Part shown: positions 57,283 to 64,000 of the stretch, piece after piece | Layout: every line of letters starts with the position of its first letter | How positions within the stretch are numbered: position 1 is the stretch's first letter | Source: Enterobacteriaceae bacterium | GTDB lineage: Bacteria; Pseudomonadota; Gammaproteobacteria; Enterobacterales; Enterobacteriaceae | Direction: 5' to 3' | DNA length: 64,000 nt | Assembly: GCA_902363335.1 (NCBI GenBank) | Contig: CABIZV010000004.1 | Coordinates: 310,001 to 374,000 of the forward strand | The notes under the pieces: generated by a model | The model's database searches: none | Seen by the model: only the letters and a program-made list of their open reading frames with translations | Told to the model about the DNA's origin: nothing | Made by a program: the position numbers and the translations under genes

Positions 57283-58299
57283 ATGTTGTTGAATGCGCTT
57301 CGTCAGCAGCCGCGTGCGACGTTGCTGGTGCTGGTTTTGCTGTTAGCCAATCTTCTGGCCTGGGGCTGGGCGTGGCAGGCGTTTGGCCACAACGGTGCGC
57401 TGATGGCAGCCAGCCTCCTGGCGTGGGGCTACGGCTTGCGCCATGCGGTAGACGCTGACCATATTGCGGCAATTGACAATGTCACCCGCAAAATGATGCA
57501 GCAGGGCAAGCGGCCGTTTGGCGTGGGCGCGTGGTTCTCGCTGGGGCATTCATCGATTGTGGTGCTGGCATCGGTGGCGATTGCCGCCACGGCGACGGCG
57601 TTCCAGAGCAAGATGAGCTGGTTCCACGATACCGGCAGTATTATCGGCACCGCCGTGTCGGCGGTATTTCTGCTGGCGATGGCGCTGGTGAATCTCCTTA
57701 TCCTGCGCAGCGTGTGGCGCAGTTTTCAGGCGTTAAAAAAAGGGGAGAGCGTCTCAGCCGACGTCCCGGTCACCGGTGGGGTGATGAACGCGCTGTTTAG
57801 CCGCACGTTCCGTCTGATTGGTAAGAGCTGGCACATGTATCTGGTGGGCTTCCTGTTCGGCCTGGGGTTTGATACCGCCACGGAAATTGGCGTGCTGGGG
57901 ATCTCGGCCGCTAGCGCCTCCAGCGGGATGTCGATGTGGTCGATTATGGTGTTCCCGGCGCTGTTTGCCAGCGGTATGGCGCTGGTGGATACGCTTGATA
58001 ACATTCTGATGGTCGGCGCTTACGGTTGGGCCTTCAATAAACCGCAGCGCAAGCTTTATTACAATATGACCATTACCGGCGCATCGGTCGTGGTGGCGCT
58101 GTTTATCGGCGGGCTGGAAGCGCTTGGGTTAATCATGGATAAGTTTGGTCTGAGCGGTGGCCTGTGGAGCGACGTGGCGCTGTTGAGCGATAATCTTAGC
58201 AACGCGGGTTTTGTGGTGATTGGGCTGTTTGCGCTGTGCTGGCTGGTGTCGATGGTGAATTATCGCTGGCGTAATTATGACGCGCTGGTGGTGCGGTAG
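57283..58299 (+). CDS. NiCoT-family nickel/cobalt permease (HoxN/NixA type)
   Basis: A 338-residue membrane protein with about eight helices. The NiCoT signature HAVDADHIAAIDN (HX4DH, in helix 2) is exact, with LGHSSIVV and GFDTATEIGVLG as the other conserved metal-path motifs. It imports Ni2+ (or Co2+) with high affinity. AAGGAG and a 9-bp gap from hypF make it the last gene of the operon, which supports nickel supply to hydrogenase 3. K-12 has no gene here and uses the NikABCDE system. The specificity for Ni over Co is inferred from context. Confidence 0.93.
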   Translation: MLLNALRQQPRATLLVLVLLLANLLAWGWAWQAFGHNGALMAASLLAWGYGLRHAVDADHIAAIDNVTRKMMQQGKRPFGVGAWFSLGHSSIVVLASVAIAATATAFQSKMSWFHDTGSIIGTAVSAVFLLAMALVNLLILRSVWRSFQALKKGESVSADVPVTGGVMNALFSRTFRLIGKSWHMYLVGFLFGLGFDTATEIGVLGISAASASSGMSMWSIMVFPALFASGMALVDTLDNILMVGAYGWAFNKPQRKLYYNMTITGASVVVALFIGGLEALGLIMDKFGLSGGLWSDVALLSDNLSNAGFVVIGLFALCWLVSMVNYRWRNYDALVVR

Positions 58300-58315
58300 G
58301 TTGGTATTGTGCCAT

Positions 58316-58610
58316 TCCCGGCGGCGCTGCGCTTGGCCGGGCTACAAATGACCCCAAACGTTGCCTGAACGTACCCCAGCCAAGCGCAGCACCGCCGGGG
58401 GATACCGGTGACAAAGCCCCCCCCGGTTGCGTACAAACGTAGCCCGGCCAAGCGCAGCGCCGCCGGGGATACCGGTGACAAAGCCCCCCCCCCCGCCTGC
58501 GTACAATCGTAGCCCGGCCAAGCGCAGCGCCGCCGGGGGATACCTGTGACAAAGCCCCCCGCCTGCGTACAAACGTAGCCCGGCCAAGCGTAGCGCCGCC
58601 GGGGGATACC
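58316..58610. repeat. REP-like array, one forward and four inverted copies, with C-tracts
   Basis: The palindromic unit of the 33591 array recurs here: one copy in the same sense at 58317-58344, and four inverted copies near 58372, 58439, 58509 and 58575, about 66-70 bp apart. The inverted copies share a GATACCGGTGACAAAG linker and runs of 6-13 C. No genes. It lies between the nickel permease and norW, which converge. Confidence 0.9.
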
Positions 58611-58623
58611 GCTGACAAATTCC

Positions 58624-58655
58624 AAAAAAAAGCCCCGGGGCAGCGGGGCAAAAAC
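58624..58655 (-). terminator. Rho-independent terminator of norVW
   Basis: On the minus strand GCCCCG...CGGGGC forms a stem followed by eight or more Ts (plus-strand A-run 58624-58631), 64 bp after the norW stop. Confidence 0.75.
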
Positions 58656-58718
58656 CATGAGAGTTCGCGCTTCCTTGCGCTTTGGATTACATCAAACAGT
58701 GGACAGAGACTCGACTTC

Positions 58719-59852
58719 TTAACTCACAAGCGACTTCAACAAACCAAAGGCTTCTTTCATTCGCTCTTCACTTACCACGAACGCCCGTAACTGCTGGCCT
58801 TCGTCGTAACCTTGCGCCAGCATGCCGTCGGCGCGCGTTTCTATCGTCCAGTTCAGATCCTGACGACGCGTTTCACCCGCCAGGTGCAGCGGCAGATCCG
58901 GTGTTTTCACCTTCACCAGCATATTTGGCAGCTTCAGCTCGCCGGACTGGCCGAGGATGTTCTTCGCCAGACACATGGCGCTCATCAAAATCGGTTGCAG
59001 GAAGGGCATCACCGTGCCGTTGATCTCCGCGCAATCACCCAGCGCATAGATATCCGGGTGGCTGGTTTGCAGCATACTATCGACCTCGACCCCGCGATTG
59101 ATCTTAAGCCCCGCCATGCGGGCCAGCGCGGTTTCAGGGCGCAGACCGGTGGCGGCGACGACCGCATCAACTTCAATGTGGCGATTGCGGTCAAAGCTGG
59201 CACGAATGCCGGTGGCGGTCTGTTCCAGCGCCTGCAACTGACTTTTGAGCAGCAAATGAATGCCCATATCGGTCAGCCGATGTTGCAGGCGACTGCTCAC
59301 CTCCGGCGGCATCAACGACGCCAGAATGCTGGCGGAATTATCGACTACCGTGACCGCTTTACCCGCGCGGCAGAAATCCATCGCCAGTTCGCTGCCAATC
59401 AAACCACCGCCGATAATCAACACGCGTCTGGCATCCCGTAGCGTGCTCTGCGCGGCACCGAACTCCTGCTGGCTGTTGAGGGTCAGCATCAGCTCCTTGC
59501 CCGGTACCGGCGGGATGATTGCCGCCGCACCCGTTGCAAGAACCAGTTTGTCGTACTGCCATTGGTGATTCTGACTTCTCACCACATGGGCCTCGGCATC
59601 AATGCCAGTGACCCAGGTTTGAGGAAACAGGTTCAGGTTATACTGCTCGGCAAACTCGCCTGCGGTCTGCAAGGTGAGGTCGGCGGCACTTTGCCCCCGG
59701 CTTACCACGTGGCTTAAATCCGGTTTGTTGTACTCGTCGATACTGTCGGCGGCGATGAGCGTCAGTTTGACGCTCGCATCCTGTTTACGAATATTTTTCA
59801 CCAGCTGGCGGGCGGCAAAGCCCGAGCCGATGATGACGATACCGTGATTCAT
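58719..59852 (-). CDS. norW: NADH:flavorubredoxin reductase NorW
   Basis: NorW (377 aa) is an FAD-containing reductase that passes NADH electrons to the rubredoxin domain of NorV. It has an N-terminal FAD-binding GSGFAARQLVKN and a central NAD-binding IIGGGLIGSELA. It overlaps norV by 4 bp. Frame complete. Confidence 0.96.
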   Translation of the reverse strand: MNHGIVIIGSGFAARQLVKNIRKQDASVKLTLIAADSIDEYNKPDLSHVVSRGQSAADLTLQTAGEFAEQYNLNLFPQTWVTGIDAEAHVVRSQNHQWQYDKLVLATGAAAIIPPVPGKELMLTLNSQQEFGAAQSTLRDARRVLIIGGGLIGSELAMDFCRAGKAVTVVDNSASILASLMPPEVSSRLQHRLTDMGIHLLLKSQLQALEQTATGIRASFDRNRHIEVDAVVAATGLRPETALARMAGLKINRGVEVDSMLQTSHPDIYALGDCAEINGTVMPFLQPILMSAMCLAKNILGQSGELKLPNMLVKVKTPDLPLHLAGETRRQDLNWTIETRADGMLAQGYDEGQQLRAFVVSEERMKEAFGLLKSLVS

Positions 59853-61297
59853 TTTGCCTCCGTTGCCATCACATCAAAGACATCTTTACCTAATGAACAT
59901 TCCGGGCACAGGAAGTTATCGGGGACTTCGCTCCACGGTGTACCTGGCTGAACGTCCTGGTTTGGTTCACCTTTCGCAGGGTCATAAACCCACTGGCACA
60001 CGCTGCACTGCATGCTTGGGCCGAGGTCGGCTGCGGCTGCGGCGGCACAAGCGCAGGCTTCTTTTACCGCGTCCGCTTTTGCTGTGGCTTCTGGCAGCGG
60101 CGCTAACGCCCACTGGCGAGCAATTTCACGGCCGTGCTGACGGCAAACTTCCAGCGCGTCAACATCAGGGCGCCATTTGGCTTTCAGGCTCAGAGACATT
60201 TCCAGACCGGCATCCTGCAAACGCGTGGACAGACGGTCTACCGCACCGCCGCTCCAGCCGTGGGAACCAAAGGCGCTGGCGCGTTTGTTACGAAAACGCA
60301 GACCGGTAATCTCTTCAACCAGACCGGCGATTTTCGGCATCATTACGTTGTTCATGGTAGACGTGCCGACCAGAACCCCTTTAGAACGGAAGACGTTGGT
60401 CAGAATTTCGTTTTTATCGCTGCGGGCAACGTTAAAGATTTTCACCGCCACGTTCGGGTCAACTTCGTTGATCCCCTGCGCAATCGCATCCGCCATCATG
60501 CGGGTGTTATTGGACATGGTGTCGTAGAAGATGGTGATACGGTCTTCCTGATAATCTGCCGCCCATTTCAGATACAGTTCAACGATCTGAGTTGGGTTAT
60601 CGCGCCACACCACGCCGTGGGAAGTCGCAATCATGTCGACCGGCAGATTGAAGCCGAGGATTTCAGTGATTTTTGGCGTCACCAGACGGCTGAACGGGGT
60701 CAGGATGTTGGCGTAGTAGCGCTGGCATTGTTCGAACAGTTCGGTCTGGTCAACTTCGTCGTTGAACAAACGTTCGTCGCAGTAGTGCTGACCGAAGGCG
60801 TCGTTACTAAACAGTACCGCGTCACCGGTCATATAAGTCATCATGCTGTCGGGCCAGTGCAGCATTGGCGTTTCAACGAAGATCAGCTGTTTGCCGTTAC
60901 CAATATCCAGAGAGTCACCGGTTTTTACCACGTGGAAGTTCCATTCCGGGTGATGGTGGTGACCGTTGATGGAGTCAATGGCGTTAGCGGTGCAGTAGAT
61001 TGGCGTGTCCGGGATCTGCGACATTAACTCGGTCAGCGCACCCGCATGGTCTTCTTCGGCGTGGTTAATGATAATGTAATCGATATCGGCAAGGTCAATT
61101 TCGCCGCGCAGATTCTGCACGAATTCGCGGCTGAATTTGTGGTCGACGGTATCGATCAGGACGTTTTTCTCTTCACGGATAAGGTAGCTGTTGTAGCTGC
61201 TGCCGCGCAGCGTTTTGTATTCGGTACCGTGAAAATCACGAACTTCCCAGTCACGTTGGCCAACCCAATGAATGTTATTTTTAACCAGAATAGACAT
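59849..61297 (-). CDS. norV: Anaerobic nitric oxide reductase flavorubredoxin NorV
   Basis: NorV (482 aa) reduces NO to N2O under anaerobiosis at a di-iron site. It has an N-terminal metallo-beta-lactamase domain with HAEEDHAG (HxExDH), a flavodoxin domain with FYDTMSNNTRMMADA, and a C-terminal rubredoxin with CSVC and CPEC. An alanine-rich linker precedes the rubredoxin. ATG 61297 (MSILVKNN) aligns with E. coli and has GAGG; the frame is open to 61360. It is intact, unlike the internally deleted norV of some E. coli O157 strains. Confidence 0.97.
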   Translation of the reverse strand: MSILVKNNIHWVGQRDWEVRDFHGTEYKTLRGSSYNSYLIREEKNVLIDTVDHKFSREFVQNLRGEIDLADIDYIIINHAEEDHAGALTELMSQIPDTPIYCTANAIDSINGHHHHPEWNFHVVKTGDSLDIGNGKQLIFVETPMLHWPDSMMTYMTGDAVLFSNDAFGQHYCDERLFNDEVDQTELFEQCQRYYANILTPFSRLVTPKITEILGFNLPVDMIATSHGVVWRDNPTQIVELYLKWAADYQEDRITIFYDTMSNNTRMMADAIAQGINEVDPNVAVKIFNVARSDKNEILTNVFRSKGVLVGTSTMNNVMMPKIAGLVEEITGLRFRNKRASAFGSHGWSGGAVDRLSTRLQDAGLEMSLSLKAKWRPDVDALEVCRQHGREIARQWALAPLPEATAKADAVKEACACAAAAAADLGPSMQCSVCQWVYDPAKGEPNQDVQPGTPWSEVPDNFLCPECSLGKDVFDVMATEAK

Positions 61298-61347
61298 AGC
61301 AACCTCAATATTTAATTCAGCGTTTTTCAAAAAAGATGTTTTGCTTA

Positions 61348-61366
61348 TTGCAGGTGCCATGCCAAC
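61348..61366 (-). promoter_or_regulatory. Sigma-54 promoter of norVW
   Basis: On the minus strand TTGGCATGGCACCTGCAA has GG (61363-61362) and GC (61351-61350) 10 bp apart, 51 bp upstream of norV. Confidence 0.8.
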
Positions 61367-61419
61367 TTTTTAATTTATTGATTTTTATAGGTTAAATAAA
61401 TTTTACCGCTTTAGTGTTA

Positions 61420-61475
61420 GTCAAAATGACTATGCTTAATATTGTCAATATGACATCATGTATTGTCAAAATGAC
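61420..61475. promoter_or_regulatory. Three NorR enhancer sites
   Basis: GTCAAAATGAC (61420-61430), GTCAATATGAC (61444-61454) and GTCAAAATGAC (61465-61475) each fit the NorR GT-N7-AC core. Three sites are also needed in E. coli norVW. They lie between norV and norR, upstream of the norV sigma-54 promoter, with the third only 13 bp before norR. Confidence 0.85.
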
Positions 61476-61487
61476 TGTGAGGTAGCC

Positions 61488-63008
61488 ATGAGCTTTTCCG
61501 TTGATGTGCTGGCAGGCATCGCTATTGAATTACAACGCGGTGTTGGCCATCAGGACCGTTTTCAGCGTTTAATCACCACGCTGCGCCAGGTGCTGGAGTG
61601 CGACGCCTCGGCGCTGCTTCGCTATGACGCGCGGCAGTTTATTCCGCTCGCGATTGATGGGCTGGCAAAAGACGTGCTCGGCAGGCGCTTTACGCTGGAA
61701 GGGCATCCGCGGCTGGAAGCCATCGCCCGTGCGGGTGATGTCGTGCGTTTCCCGGCCGATAGCTCATTGCCCGATCCCTACGATGGCCTGATCCCCGGTC
61801 AGGAAAGCCTGAAAGTTCACGCCTGTATTGGCTTACCGTTGTTTGCCGGGCAAAACCTGATTGGTGCGCTGACGCTCGATGCCATGTCGCCGGATCAGTT
61901 TGACGTTTTCAGCAACGAAGAGCTGCGACTCATTGCCGCGCTGGCAGCTGGAGCGCTCAGCAATGCGCTACTTATCGCAAAACTGGAAAGTCAGAACATG
62001 CTTCCCGGCTCGGCTACTGACTTTGAGCAGGTGAAAGAAACGCAGATGATTGGCCTGTCGCCGGGCATTATGCAGTTAAAAAAAGAGATTGAGATAGTCG
62101 CCGCCTCTGATCTTAACGTGTTGATTAGCGGTGAAACCGGCACCGGGAAAGAGCTGGTGGCGAAGGCGATTCATGAAGGTTCGCCACGGGCGGTGAGTCC
62201 GCTGGTCTATTTAAACTGCGCCGCACTGCCGGAAACCGTGGCTGAAAGTGAACTGTTTGGGCACGTCAAAGGCGCGTTTACCGGCGCCATCAGCAACCGC
62301 AGCGGCAAGTTTGAAATGGCCGATAACGGCACGCTGTTCCTTGATGAAATCGGTGAGCTATCGCTGGCGTTACAGGCCAAGCTGCTGCGCGTGCTGCAAT
62401 ACGGCGATATCCAGCGTGTTGGTGACGATCGCAGCCTGCGCGTTGATGTGCGTGTGCTGGCGGCCACCAACCGCGACCTGCGGGAAGAAGTCCTGGCGGG
62501 TAACTTCCGCGCCGATTTATTCCATCGCCTGAGCGTGTTTCCGCTTTCGGTGCCGCCGTTGCGTGAACGTGGCGACGATGTGGTACTGCTGGCGGGGTAT
62601 TTCTGCGAACAATGTCGGCTACGTTTGGGATTGTCACGCGTGGTGCTGAGCGCTGGCGCTCGTGCGCATCTGCAAAGCTACGCCTGGCCGGGGAACGTGC
62701 GCGAACTGGAACATGCAGTGCATCGCGCGGTGGTGCTGGCGCGGGCGACGCGCAGCAGCGGTGAAGTGGTGCTTGAAGCCCAGCATTTTGCTTTTCAGGA
62801 AGGCGGGGCGAGCGCGGTGACGGCGCACGCGCCATTACCCGTTGCCACGGTAGGCAATCTGCGTGATGCCACCGAGCATTTCCAACGGGAGATGATCCGC
62901 AGTGCGCTGGAGACGCATCATCACAACTGGGCGGCTAGCGCGCGGGCGCTGGAGACAGACGTCGCCAACCTGCATCGGCTGGCGAAACGTCTGGGACTGA
63001 AGGATTAA
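61488..63008 (+). CDS. norR: Nitric-oxide-sensing sigma-54 activator NorR
   Basis: NorR (506 aa) has an N-terminal GAF domain with a non-heme iron that binds NO, a central AAA+ domain (Walker A GETGTGKE, GAFTGA loop in HVKGAFTGAIS) and a C-terminal HTH (ASARALETDVANLHRLAKRLG). It activates norVW. ATG 61488 follows GAGG and aligns with E. coli; the frame opens at 61458. Its stop overlaps the convergent gutQ stop by 3 bp. Confidence 0.97.
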   Translation: MSFSVDVLAGIAIELQRGVGHQDRFQRLITTLRQVLECDASALLRYDARQFIPLAIDGLAKDVLGRRFTLEGHPRLEAIARAGDVVRFPADSSLPDPYDGLIPGQESLKVHACIGLPLFAGQNLIGALTLDAMSPDQFDVFSNEELRLIAALAAGALSNALLIAKLESQNMLPGSATDFEQVKETQMIGLSPGIMQLKKEIEIVAASDLNVLISGETGTGKELVAKAIHEGSPRAVSPLVYLNCAALPETVAESELFGHVKGAFTGAISNRSGKFEMADNGTLFLDEIGELSLALQAKLLRVLQYGDIQRVGDDRSLRVDVRVLAATNRDLREEVLAGNFRADLFHRLSVFPLSVPPLRERGDDVVLLAGYFCEQCRLRLGLSRVVLSAGARAHLQSYAWPGNVRELEHAVHRAVVLARATRSSGEVVLEAQHFAFQEGGASAVTAHAPLPVATVGNLRDATEHFQREMIRSALETHHHNWAASARALETDVANLHRLAKRLGLKD

Positions 63009-63970
63009 AGAATCCCGGCCTGGTAGAAGTTTTGCAGGTTGATTGCGCCCACCAGGCGGTGATTACCATCCACGACCGGGGCTGCGCTGATTTTGGCTTT
63101 CATCAGCTGTTCTTTGGCGTCAATAGCGCGCGCCTCATCATTGAGCGTCACGCCGCCCTGAGTCATGGCTGCGGTGACGTTATCGGCAAGCGTACCGCCG
63201 CCAACCAGCCAGCGACGCAGATCGCCATCGGTAAAGATCCCCTGCACATGAGATTGGTCGTCGCAGACGGCGACCATTCCCATCCCGGTACGGCTAAGCT
63301 CCAGCATAGCGTCCATGACGCTTGCATGAATGGTCACCTGCGGCGTTTCAGCGCCCTGACGCATCAGGTGATGTACGCGATTTAGCAGCCGTGCGCCAAG
63401 CGCTCCGGCCGGATGTGAACGCGCAAAATCTTCTTCGTTAAAGCCACGGGCCTGCATTACGGCAATGGCCAGCGCATCGCCCATCATCAGCGTGTTGACG
63501 GTGCTGGAGGTTGGCGCCAGATGCATCGGGCAGGCTTCACGCTCAACGCTGATATCCAGTACGGCGTCTGCCGCCAGCGCCAGCGGTGAGTTGGCTTTAC
63601 CGGTCATTGCCAGCAGTACGACAGATTTCTCTTTTAGACGCGGAATAATATGGTCGAGCTCTTTCGCACCACCGGAGTAGGAGATGAACAGCATGACGTC
63701 ACGGCTTTCCACCATGCCTAAGTCGCCGTGTAGCGCTTCTGCCGGGTGAACAAAGAAGGCAGGGGTGCCGGTGCTGGCGAGCGTCGCGGCAATTTTTTTG
63801 CCGATATGGCCTGATTTCCCCATACCGGAGACAATCACTTTGCCTTCGCAGTGGATAACGGCTCTGGCGGCGCGAACAAAATCATCACCCAGACGTTCAG
63901 GCAGACGGCTTGCTTCCTGCAACTCCAGTATTAATGTCTGGCGGCCAGCGTTCAGTAGTGCATCACTCAT
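63005..63970 (-). CDS. gutQ: Arabinose 5-phosphate isomerase GutQ
   Basis: GutQ (321 aa) interconverts ribulose 5-phosphate and arabinose 5-phosphate. It has an N-terminal SIS domain (SGMGKSGHIGKKIAATLAST, with the catalytic HPAEALHGDLGM) and two C-terminal CBS domains (about 205-320). It is paralogous to KdsD. In E. coli it is the last gene of the glucitol (srl/gut) operon; the rest would lie beyond the right edge. The start (63970) is complete within the window. Confidence 0.96.
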   Translation of the reverse strand: MSDALLNAGRQTLILELQEASRLPERLGDDFVRAARAVIHCEGKVIVSGMGKSGHIGKKIAATLASTGTPAFFVHPAEALHGDLGMVESRDVMLFISYSGGAKELDHIIPRLKEKSVVLLAMTGKANSPLALAADAVLDISVEREACPMHLAPTSSTVNTLMMGDALAIAVMQARGFNEEDFARSHPAGALGARLLNRVHHLMRQGAETPQVTIHASVMDAMLELSRTGMGMVAVCDDQSHVQGIFTDGDLRRWLVGGGTLADNVTAAMTQGGVTLNDEARAIDAKEQLMKAKISAAPVVDGNHRLVGAINLQNFYQAGIL

Positions 63971-64000
63971 GACTTTCTCCGGTTATGATTACGGTAATCC

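Noticed and set aside
58196..58658. Minus-strand open frames across the 58316 repeat array
   Set aside because: They are translations of the repeat units themselves (repeating CHRYP/AWPGY words), not genes.
60134..61027. 297-codon plus-strand open frame opposite norV
   Set aside because: Antisense shadow; norV is intact and conserved.

Overview
The window looks like part of an Enterobacteriaceae chromosome. Nearly every gene reads as a close homologue of an Escherichia coli gene, often with the same length and start, and gene order largely follows the E. coli iap-cysDNC-rpoS-mutS-fhlA-hyp-hyc-asc-hydN-hypF-nor-gutQ stretch. Accessory content (hmu heme uptake locus, hosA/ecdBCD, a cysteine-type formate dehydrogenase beside hydN, a NiCoT nickel permease, 'CCCGGCGGCGCTGCG' repeat arrays) points to a relative such as Citrobacter, Kluyvera or Klebsiella rather than E. 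coli K-12. I cannot fix the genus from sequence alone. All rank and family statements rest on remembered homologues, not on a search.

Layout. 1-561: 5' part of iap (minus). 891-3841: cysDNC sulfate activation, preceded by two CysB-like direct repeats. 3885-10704: ygbE, ftsB-ispD-ispF-truD-surE-pcm-nlpD-rpoS, a compact housekeeping run ending in a clear terminator. 10767-14033: hosA with a SnoaL-like gene, divergent from the ecdBCD hydroxyarylic-acid decarboxylase operon, with two palindromic operators between them. 14787-17348: mutS (minus). 17915-21929: accessory AT-rich genes (a secreted small protein, a small membrane protein, a diguanylate cyclase) around yedEF. 21969-27896: hemP-hmuRSTUV heme uptake under a Fur box (minus). 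28087-28431: ygbA with an NsrR-like site. 28435-33439: an AraC regulator, a PhyH-type dioxygenase and a PflC/PflD-type glycyl radical pair, followed by a 43-bp tandem repeat array.

33888-47885 is the formate hydrogenlyase region: fhlA and hypABCDE on the minus strand, hycABCDEFGHI on the plus strand, with facing sigma-54 promoters and FhlA-like palindromes between hypA and hycA. 47985-52163: ascB-ascF and divergent ascG (beta-glucoside PTS). 52310-58299: hydN-fdhF-hypF-nickel permease, which would supply the formate dehydrogenase arm, cyanide-ligand synthesis and nickel for hydrogenase 3. 58719-63008: norVW and norR, NO detoxification, with three NorR sites. 63005-63970: gutQ (minus).

The most interesting points are the following. 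(1) The FdhF has a TGC cysteine codon exactly at the position of selenocysteine 140 of E. coli FdhF, and sits in the FhlA-controlled hydN-hypF operon. (2) A 145-bp inverted-repeat element lies inside the hyc operon between hycE and hycF. (3) An uncharacterised AraC / Fe(II)-2OG dioxygenase pair sits beside a glycyl radical enzyme system. (4) Two arrays of a REP-like unit occur, one in perfect 43-bp tandem register. I did not find a clearly new multi-gene defence or CRISPR-like system here.
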